From positions 2,480,001-2,544,000 of the forward strand of contig NZ_SBHM01000007.1 in the NCBI RefSeq assembly GCF_004028095.1: a stretch of 64,000 bases of DNA, in the 5' to 3' direction. The notes under the pieces were generated by a model. It was not told the origin of the DNA. It did not search any database and saw nothing but the letters and a program-made list of their open reading frames with translations. Positions 56,970 to 64,000 of the stretch are shown in pieces; position 1 is the first letter of the stretch, and every line of letters begins with the position of its first letter. This stretch comes from Paenarthrobacter ureafaciens (GTDB lineage: Bacteria > Actinomycetota > Actinomycetes > Actinomycetales > Micrococcaceae). Made by a program: the position numbers and the translations under genes.

Positions 56970-58276
56970 CCAGCACTGAAGCCTTCGACGCCGTCCAGAT
57001 CATCACCATCAAGCGGGACAAAGGCACCCTGACGCCGGAGCAGATCGACTGGACCATTGACGCCTACACCCGCGGGGTCATTGCCGAAGAGCAGATGGCG
57101 GCACTGAACATGGCCATCCTGCTCAACGGCATGGACAGGGCCGAGATCTCCCGCTGGACGGCCGCGATGATCGCCTCCGGGGAGCGGATGGACTTTTCGT
57201 CGCTGACAACGCCCGACGGCGGCAGGAAACCTACCAGCGACAAGCACTCCACCGGTGGGGTAGGGGACAAGATCACTCTTCCCCTGGCTCCGTTGGTGGC
57301 CGTTTTCGGAGTGGCAGTGCCGCAGCTGTCCGGCCGCGGATTGGGTCACACCGGAGGCACGCTGGACAAACTGGAAGCCATTCCCGGGTGGCGCGCGAAC
57401 CTCAGCAACGCGGAAATCATGGCCCAACTCCAGGATGTCGGAGCAGTGATCTGCGCGGCAGGCTCCGGGTTGGCCCCGGCTGACAAGAAGCTGTACGCCC
57501 TCCGCGATGTTACGGGCACCGTCGAAGCCATCCCGCTGATTGCGTCGTCGATCATGAGCAAGAAGATCGCCGAGGGCACGGGGTCGCTGGTGCTGGACGT
57601 GAAGGTGGGTTCGGGTGCGTTCATGAAGGACGAGGCCCGGGCCCGGGAACTCGCGGAAACCATGGTGGCGTTGGGCAAGGACGCCGGGGTGCACACTGTT
57701 GCGCTGATGACCGATATGTCCACGCCGCTGGGGCTGACCGCGGGCAACGCCATTGAGGTGGAGGAGTCCGTGGAGGTCCTGGCAGGCGGCGGCCCGGAAG
57801 ACGTCGTCGACCTGACGGTACGGCTCGCTGAAGAAATGTTGGCCGGTGCCGGCATCCACGACGCCGATCCTGCCGCGGCCCTGAAGGACGGCCGGGCCAT
57901 GGATGTGTGGAACCGGATGATCGAGGCCCAGGGCGGAGATCCGCGCGCTGCCTTGCCCGTGGCCAAGGAATCGGAAGTGGTGTACGCCCCGGCGGACGGC
58001 GTCCTTGTGGAGCTGGATGCCCTCTCGGTGGGCGTGGCTGCCTGGCGCCTGGGCGCGGGCAGGGCCAGGAAGGAAGACACCGTCCAGGCAGCGGCGGGCG
58101 TCCGCCTCCACGCGAAGCCGGGCGCCCTGGTCCGTGCAGGGGAGCCCCTCATGACACTGCTGACGGACACTCCGGAGAAGTTCGATCGTGCCAAGGAAGC
58201 CCTGGCTAACGCGGTGGTGATCGCGCCGGAGGGATCCCGTCCCGCTCACCGGCTCATCATCGACAGGATCGCCTAG
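56966..58276 (+). CDS. deoA: Thymidine (pyrimidine-nucleoside) phosphorylase
   Basis: Cleaves thymidine, deoxyuridine or uridine with phosphate to base and sugar-1-phosphate. The 436-residue protein has SDKHSTGGVGDKITLPLAPL (phosphate site), GRGLGHTGGTLDKLEAIPGW, DKKLYALRDVTGTVEAIPLI and MSKKIAEGTGSLVLDVKVGSGAF (split at residue 205). GTG start overlaps the cdd stop. Its TAG stop forms part of the next gene's promoter hexamer. Confidence 0.95.
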   Translation: MTSTEAFDAVQIITIKRDKGTLTPEQIDWTIDAYTRGVIAEEQMAALNMAILLNGMDRAEISRWTAAMIASGERMDFSSLTTPDGGRKPTSDKHSTGGVGDKITLPLAPLVAVFGVAVPQLSGRGLGHTGGTLDKLEAIPGWRANLSNAEIMAQLQDVGAVICAAGSGLAPADKKLYALRDVTGTVEAIPLIASSIMSKKIAEGTGSLVLDVKVGSGAFMKDEARARELAETMVALGKDAGVHTVALMTDMSTPLGLTAGNAIEVEESVEVLAGGGPEDVVDLTVRLAEEMLAGAGIHDADPAAALKDGRAMDVWNRMIEAQGGDPRAALPVAKESEVVYAPADGVLVELDALSVGVAAWRLGAGRARKEDTVQAAAGVRLHAKPGALVRAGEPLMTLLTDTPEKFDRAKEALANAVVIAPEGSRPAHRLIIDRIA

Positions 58277-58279
58277 GCT
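58274..58279 (+). promoter_or_regulatory. Putative -10 (TAGGCT) of the first dedA gene, overlapping the deoA stop
   Basis: TAGGCT lies 8 nt before the GTG at 58288; TAG is the deoA stop codon. Confidence 0.5.
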
Positions 58280-58287
58280 TAATTACC

Positions 58288-58956
58288 GTGCAGGCCATCA
58301 ATGATTTCATCCTCGCCGCGGCCGAACAGCCGTGGGTGTTGTTCCTGGTGCTGGCCTGTTGCCTGATCGATGGTTTCTTCCCGCCGATTCCCAGCGAATC
58401 GGTGGTGGTTGGCTTGAGTGCTGTCTCCGGCAGCAGCGGCTCACCGAACGTCTGGCTGCTGGGGGTGGTGGCGGCCATCGGGGCATTCTCCGGGGACAAC
58501 ATCGCCTACATCATCGGCGCCCGCATCGGGATCCGGCGGTGGCGCTGGATGCGCACCCAGCGCATGCAGGGCGCCTTCCGCTGGGCCGGGAAAGAACTTC
58601 GACGGCGGTCGGCCTCGCTGATCATGGTGGCCCGGTTCATTCCGATCGGCAGGGTGGCAGTGAACCTCACGGCCGGTGCCACGCACTTCCATCACGGCCG
58701 GTTTGTTGCCCTCACTTCTTTGTCGGCCGTCTTGTGGGCCAGCTATTCGGTGGTCCTCGGGTATTTCTTCGGTGTTTGGTTCGAAGACAACCATCTGCTC
58801 GGAGCTGTGATCGCGATCGTGGTGGCCGTCATCCTGGGCATCATCATTGACCGCATCATCAGCAAAGTGCGCGGGGCCGCTCCCTTGGACGGGAAGAACC
58901 TTCTTGAGGACCAGAAACCAACGGAAGAAGGCACCGGGGCTCCACCTACGGTATGA
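58288..58956 (+). CDS. DedA-family membrane protein, copy 1
   Basis: A 222-residue DedA/SNARE-associated protein with about five helices. DGFFPPIPSESVVVGLSAV is the re-entrant P-x-P-S-E motif, GDNIAYIIGARIG the G-D-N-x-x-Y motif, and VARFIPIGRVAVNLTAGAT the Arg-containing conserved segment. DedA proteins act in membrane homeostasis and probably lipid flipping. It is a tandem paralogue of the gene at 59132. Confidence 0.88.
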   Translation: MQAINDFILAAAEQPWVLFLVLACCLIDGFFPPIPSESVVVGLSAVSGSSGSPNVWLLGVVAAIGAFSGDNIAYIIGARIGIRRWRWMRTQRMQGAFRWAGKELRRRSASLIMVARFIPIGRVAVNLTAGATHFHHGRFVALTSLSAVLWASYSVVLGYFFGVWFEDNHLLGAVIAIVVAVILGIIIDRIISKVRGAAPLDGKNLLEDQKPTEEGTGAPPTV

Positions 58957-59131
58957 GCCTGCAGGTAGCCCAAGATCACCCCGTCGGGTGACGCCGGAAC
59001 CTCCGCCGCGCAGCTAGCGTTAAACGTGTGATCCCGAGGCTGGGGCGTAGCGAACGACGTCCCGGCCATGGGACACTAAGAGCGATCTACGTCACAGTGT
59101 CAAGTCACATTCATCTAGGAGCTACCGCCGC

Positions 59132-59836
59132 GTGGAGTTTTTGAACGAAATGCTCGAGCATGCAGCCGGGCAGCCCTGGATTTACCCGGTACTGCTGGTG
59201 TTCTTCTTCATCGACGGATTCGCCACCATCCTCCCCAGCGAAACAGCGATCGTAGGCCTGTCGGCACTGTCCCTCCACAGCGGCCAGCCGAACCTCTGGA
59301 TCCTGGGTTTCACGGCCCTCATCGGTGCCATGGCGGGGGACAACATGGCGTACATGCTCGGCAGGAAGATCGGGCTCACCCGGTGGAGGTGGATGCGCCG
59401 GCCCAAGGTTCAGAAAATGTTCGCGTGGGCGCAATACGAACTGGACAAGCGCGGAGCCGTGCTCATCTTCACCGCCCGCTACATCCCGTGGGGTCGCGTG
59501 GCCGTGAACTACGTGGCCGGCCAGACCGGCTTCCGCCACCGCACCTTCTTCATCCTTGATGCCTTCGCATGTATCACGTGGGTGGGCTACTCGATCGGCA
59601 TCGGACTCCTCGCTGGCCAGTGGGTGCACAACAATCCTTTGCTGGGCGTTGGCATCGCCGTGGCGTTCGCCGTGCTTCTTGGCATCGTCGTAGACCACGC
59701 CCTGCGCTGGTGGCACAAGTACCTGGAGCGTAAGGACGCTGCGCGCGCAGCCGCCCGGGAAGCCTCTGAATCTGCCGCGCCCGCTGTGGACCGCAAGCCG
59801 GTTGTGGGCGCTGACCTCTCCAAGCCTGCTGGCTAA
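59132..59836 (+). CDS. DedA-family membrane protein, copy 2
   Basis: A 234-residue paralogue of copy 1: FIDGFATILPSETAIVGLSAL, GDNMAYMLGRKIGLTRWRWM and TARYIPWGRVAVNYVAGQTG align with it throughout. The start is GTG with AGGAGC upstream, so unlike copy 1 it has a normal leader. A 175-bp gap with its own promoter-like region separates the copies. Confidence 0.88.
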   Translation: MEFLNEMLEHAAGQPWIYPVLLVFFFIDGFATILPSETAIVGLSALSLHSGQPNLWILGFTALIGAMAGDNMAYMLGRKIGLTRWRWMRRPKVQKMFAWAQYELDKRGAVLIFTARYIPWGRVAVNYVAGQTGFRHRTFFILDAFACITWVGYSIGIGLLAGQWVHNNPLLGVGIAVAFAVLLGIVVDHALRWWHKYLERKDAARAAAREASESAAPAVDRKPVVGADLSKPAG

Positions 59837-59852
59837 GGACCTGTCATCCCCC

Positions 59853-59858
59853 TAGAGT
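59853..59858 (+). promoter_or_regulatory. Putative -10 (TAGAGT) of add, leaderless
   Basis: TAGAGT lies 6 nt before the GTG at 59865, with no ribosome binding site. Confidence 0.55.
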
Positions 59859-59864
59859 TGGTCT

Positions 59865-61007
59865 GTGACTGAGCCAATTGTTGACGCTGCCCCTGCCCTC
59901 GACTTTGATCTGAAGAGTCTTCCCAAGATTTCCCTGCACGACCATCTGGACGGCGGCCTGCGCCCTGCCACCATCATCGAACTGGCCGAAGCCGTGGGCC
60001 ACACCCTTCCTTCGACGGATCCGGTGGCACTGGGTGAATGGTTCCGCGAATCGGCGGATTCCGGTTCCTTGGTGCGATACCTCGAAACGTTCGACCACAC
60101 CATTGCCGTGATGCAGACCAAGGAAGGTCTCTTCCGGGTTGCCAAGGAGTTCGTGGAAGACCTCGCCGAGGATGGCGTGGTCTACGGCGAAGTCCGTTGG
60201 GCTCCCGAGCAGCACCTCCGGAAAGGCCTGACGCTTGACGAGGCCGTGGAAGCCGTCCAGGCCGGACTCGAAGCGGGCGTGGACGCAGCCGACGAAAGCG
60301 GCCGGCAGATCCAGGTGGGACAGCTGATCACCGCCATGCGCCACGCTGACCGTGGCCAGGAGATCGCCGAACTCGCCGTCCGCCACCGGACCCGGGGCGC
60401 CGTCGGATTCGACATCGCCGGAGCAGAAGACGGCTTCCTGCCCTCCCGGTTCAAGGACGCTTTCACGTACCTGGCGGCCAACAACTTCCCGGCGACAGTC
60501 CACGCGGGTGAGGCCGCCGGCCTGGAGAGCATCCAGTCAGCCCTGGTGGATGGCCGCGCGCTGCGTCTGGGCCATGGCGTCCGCATCGCGGAGGACATCA
60601 CGGTTGAGTTCGAAGACAACGCCGACGACGACGGCGAGGGCACCGTCGGCCTGGTCACCTTGGGCAACGTGGCCGGCTGGGTCCGGGACCGGGGAATTCC
60701 CTTGGAGATCTGCCCTTCGTCCAACCTGCAGACGGGTGCGATCGCCAACTTCGGCGAAGGCATCGAAAGCCACCCGTTGGACATGCTCTTCCAGCTCGGT
60801 TTCAACGTCACCATCAACACGGACAACCGGCTCATGAGCGGGGTGACCCTGACGGACGAGTTCGAACTCCTGGTGGAAACCTTCGATTACGACCTCGATG
60901 AACTCCTGGAACTGACGCTCAATGCTGCCGAGGCGGCTTTCCTGCCGCTGGATGAGCGCGAGGCTTTGGTGGAGTACATCAACGATGCCTACGCCAACCT
61001 CGGCTAA
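59865..61007 (+). CDS. add: Adenosine deaminase
   Basis: Converts adenosine and deoxyadenosine to inosine forms. The 380-residue protein has the metal motif ISLHDHLDGGLRP (HxH; many relatives read HxHLDG), VVYGEVRWAPEQH, ATVHAGEAAG (His and catalytic Glu), RLGHGVRIAED and INTDNRLMSGVTLTDE (catalytic Asp region). It completes the purine branch of nucleoside salvage beside cdd and deoA. Its end overlaps mazG by 23 bp. Confidence 0.95.
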   Translation: MTEPIVDAAPALDFDLKSLPKISLHDHLDGGLRPATIIELAEAVGHTLPSTDPVALGEWFRESADSGSLVRYLETFDHTIAVMQTKEGLFRVAKEFVEDLAEDGVVYGEVRWAPEQHLRKGLTLDEAVEAVQAGLEAGVDAADESGRQIQVGQLITAMRHADRGQEIAELAVRHRTRGAVGFDIAGAEDGFLPSRFKDAFTYLAANNFPATVHAGEAAGLESIQSALVDGRALRLGHGVRIAEDITVEFEDNADDDGEGTVGLVTLGNVAGWVRDRGIPLEICPSSNLQTGAIANFGEGIESHPLDMLFQLGFNVTINTDNRLMSGVTLTDEFELLVETFDYDLDELLELTLNAAEAAFLPLDEREALVEYINDAYANLG

Positions 61008-61674
61008 GGAGCCCGCCAACAGCATCGACCGGCTTATCGAAACAATCGGTGCCCTGCGTGAGCACTGCCCCTGGATGGGTGCGCTCACGCATGAATCGCT
61101 GGTGGAATACCTGATCGAGGAAGCCTACGAGGTAGTGGATTCGATCGAAGCCGGTTCCGTTGATGAGGAACTCCGCGGTGAGCTGGGCGACGTACTGCTT
61201 CAAGTGGTGCTGCACGCCCGGCTCGCCGAGGAGCGCGGCAGTTTCGACTTCGAAGCCGTTGCAGAGGGCATCAACGCCAAGATGATCCGGCGGAACCAGC
61301 ACGTCTTCAAGGCCGACGGCTCCCTGCAGGAGAGTTTCCCGGCCAGCGTCGAGGAAATCATCGTCCGGTGGGATGCGGCCAAACGCGCCGAGAAACCGGA
61401 GCGCGCTGATCCGTTTGAGGGAATCCCGCCGCACCTGCCTGCCTTGGCGGCGGCGCAGAAATCGCTGGACAGGGCCGCGCGCGCCGGCCTGGCCATCGAT
61501 CAGCAAGGTGCGCGGGCCGCCGTCGGGCCTGTTGCGGTGCCGGACTCCGAAAAGGGGCTGGGCGAGCTGCTGCTCGCCGTCGTCGCCGGCGCCCACCGGC
61601 AGGGACTCGACGCCGAACGTGCACTCCGGAAGGCCGTGCGCGCCTTCCACGATGGTCACGAACGGCATTCGTGA
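60985..61674 (+). CDS. mazG: MazG-family nucleoside triphosphate pyrophosphohydrolase
   Basis: A 229-residue protein that would hydrolyse (d)NTPs to NMPs and pyrophosphate. The MazG motifs are REHCPWMGALTHESLVEYL and the metal-binding LIEEAYEVVDSIE (ExxE) with ELGDVLLQVVLHARLAEE (ExxD), followed by INAKMIRRNQHVF. Relatives usually read CPWD-x-x-QTH; here CPWMGALTH is a variant. ATG 60985 lies inside the end of add (23-bp overlap). Confidence 0.9.
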   Translation: MPTPTSAKEPANSIDRLIETIGALREHCPWMGALTHESLVEYLIEEAYEVVDSIEAGSVDEELRGELGDVLLQVVLHARLAEERGSFDFEAVAEGINAKMIRRNQHVFKADGSLQESFPASVEEIIVRWDAAKRAEKPERADPFEGIPPHLPALAAAQKSLDRAARAGLAIDQQGARAAVGPVAVPDSEKGLGELLLAVVAGAHRQGLDAERALRKAVRAFHDGHERHS

Positions 61675-61718
61675 CGTGCTCCCGAGGAAACCGTTCCGTA
61701 ACCTAAGCCACTCTCGAC

Positions 61719-61724
61719 TACGCT
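61719..61724 (+). promoter_or_regulatory. Putative -10 (TACGCT) of eno
   Basis: TACGCT fits TANNNT and lies about 70 nt before the eno ATG. Confidence 0.4.
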
Positions 61725-61758
61725 AGTAGCGACGAGGACGTCGAGAATTCCCCTCTAG

Positions 61759-63075
<1,317 letters not shown>

Positions 63076-63094
63076 CCTTCCGCGAAAACAGCTG

Positions 63095-63130
63095 ACCGGT
63101 GGCTATGGTGGAAAGACCATAGCCGCCGGT
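63095..63130 (+). terminator. Intrinsic terminator after eno
   Basis: ACCGGTGGCTATGGT pairs with ACCATAGCCGCCGGT (one G-T wobble) around a 6-nt loop, followed by TCTGTTT. It lies 20 bp past the stop. Confidence 0.88.
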
Positions 63131-63243
63131 TCTGTTTAACGCTTGCCTGCTGGACCGCGGGCCAAGGAACCAACGCAAGAATGTCAGGCGCGAGGGCAAG
63201 CGCAGCAACCCGCCAGGCAAGCACCGGGCATTACAGGAGTGTC

Positions 63244-63993
63244 ATGGCCACCCGTCGTCCAAAGGTACCCAGGGCCGACGCCCTCGGCAGGCAGTCCGGC
63301 TCCCCGCCCGCCTCCGAACGCCACCAGGCCGGCGGCCCCGCCGATGAAACGGCCGGGGAGATCATCGAGGCCTCATTCGGCAGCAGCCCCTCGACCACGC
63401 CGGCAGGAACGACCGGTAGCGCCATCAAGGGAAAAGCAACGGGCGGGCCAAACGGTGCCGGCGCCGCGACTGCCGTGAGGAAGCCGTCCGCGCGTACCGG
63501 CACGCCGTCGAAATCCGCTCCTTCCCTCCGCGGGGCCTCCGCTCCGGACAGTAAGTCAGGAGGCGCCAAACAGGTCCCCGGTGATCATGAAAGCATCGAT
63601 CCGGTACCGGCCAAGGCCTTCTCGGGACGCCTGTTGGCCTTTGCAGTGGTCATGATTGCCATCACGGTCATGCTGGCCCCCACGGTCAAGGTGTTCCTCG
63701 AGAAACGCTCCGAAATCTCGGCCCTGGAAGCGGAAATCGCGGCGCAGGAAGCCGAGCAGGAGGACCTGAACAAGCAGCTATCGCGGTGGCAGGACCCCAA
63801 CTACGTGAAACAGCAGGCCCGCGACCGCATTAACATGGTTATGCCGGGTGAAACGGGATACTGGGTGTTTGGCGGGGAAGATGCCGCCGGAACGCCTGGG
63901 GGCCGCACCGGCTCCGGCACATCCGAAAACCCGGCCAACTTGCCCTGGGTGGATGCGCTTTGGGAGTCCATCAGACGATCGGCAACAGACTAG
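63244..63993 (+). CDS. FtsB/DivIC-like septum formation initiator
   Basis: A 249-residue bitopic protein. A long low-complexity cytoplasmic part (residues 1-125, rich in Ala, Gly, Ser, Pro) precedes one helix (LLAFAVVMIAITVMLAPTVKVF) and a coiled coil (KRSEISALEAEIAAQEAEQE). It ends with the DivIC/FtsB motif DPNYVKQQARDRINMVMPGE. Family members bridge FtsQ and FtsL in the divisome. ATG 63244 has AGGAG 6 nt upstream; an in-frame ATG at 63181 would add 21 residues. Confidence 0.88.
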   Translation: MATRRPKVPRADALGRQSGSPPASERHQAGGPADETAGEIIEASFGSSPSTTPAGTTGSAIKGKATGGPNGAGAATAVRKPSARTGTPSKSAPSLRGASAPDSKSGGAKQVPGDHESIDPVPAKAFSGRLLAFAVVMIAITVMLAPTVKVFLEKRSEISALEAEIAAQEAEQEDLNKQLSRWQDPNYVKQQARDRINMVMPGETGYWVFGGEDAAGTPGGRTGSGTSENPANLPWVDALWESIRRSATD

Positions 63994-64000
63994 ACGCGGT

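Overview
The window is high-GC DNA with densely packed genes, short intergenic gaps and frequent GTG starts. Together with an sdhCDAB operon, a monomeric NADP isocitrate dehydrogenase, a PucR-type regulator, an OhrR/Ohr pair and many apparently leaderless genes, this points to an actinobacterium, most likely an Arthrobacter/Paenarthrobacter-like member of the Micrococcaceae (inference from gene content and style; no database search was run). No rRNA, tRNA, CRISPR array, phage or insertion sequence was found. It reads as core chromosome with a few accessory stretches.

Layout. 0-9 kb: the start of a BadF/BadG-type sugar kinase (cut by the window edge), purH, a secreted trypsin-like protease, icd, a sarcosine-oxidase-like flavoenzyme, a DoxX membrane protein and a Gfo/Idh/MocA oxidoreductase. 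9-12 kb: a MacA/MacB-like adaptor, ATPase and permease. 12-17.7 kb: a monosaccharide ABC importer (mmsA-mmsB-chvE) under a ROK repressor, with a matching operator in front of both transcription units. 17.8-25.3 kb: a nitrilase-family amidohydrolase, then a PucR regulator and alanine racemase divergent from an amino-acid permease and an FAD amino-acid/amine oxidase. 25.3-30 kb: gamma-carbonic anhydrase, a methyltransferase, purU, and a ZTP riboswitch in front of glyA-folD. 30-37 kb: an ABC-2 exporter, exonuclease III, trpS, a 2H phosphoesterase and a YihY membrane protein. 37-42.5 kb: a large two-domain glycosidase divergent from a frameshifted sugar-binding lipoprotein, then an alpha/beta hydrolase. 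42.6-46.2 kb: sdhCDAB. 46.4-51 kb: a mannose-1-phosphate guanylyltransferase, an M20 peptidase, ohrR, ohr and a quinone-type oxidoreductase. 51-61.7 kb: a nucleoside uptake and salvage block (BMP-type binding lipoprotein, ATPase, two permeases, cdd, deoA, two dedA genes, add, mazG). 61.8-64 kb: eno and a FtsB/DivIC-like septum protein.

How the genes work together. Several sets are clear units: one-carbon and purine metabolism (purH, purU, glyA, folD, with the riboswitch reading the purH substrate ZMP/ZTP), nucleoside import and degradation, the ROK-controlled sugar importer, peroxide defence, and a probable racemase/permease/oxidase route for amino-acid catabolism.

Most unusual observation. 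Six intergenic palindromes (near 5.9, 7.2, 25.8, 26.6, 41.7 and 48.9 kb) are all exactly 66 nt long and align without gaps as twelve 33-nt half-sites sharing eleven invariant positions, while their variable positions change in both arms together. They look like a dispersed family of hairpin elements. A second, unrelated repeat (three 19-bp copies at an exact 32-bp period) lies near 7.85 kb.
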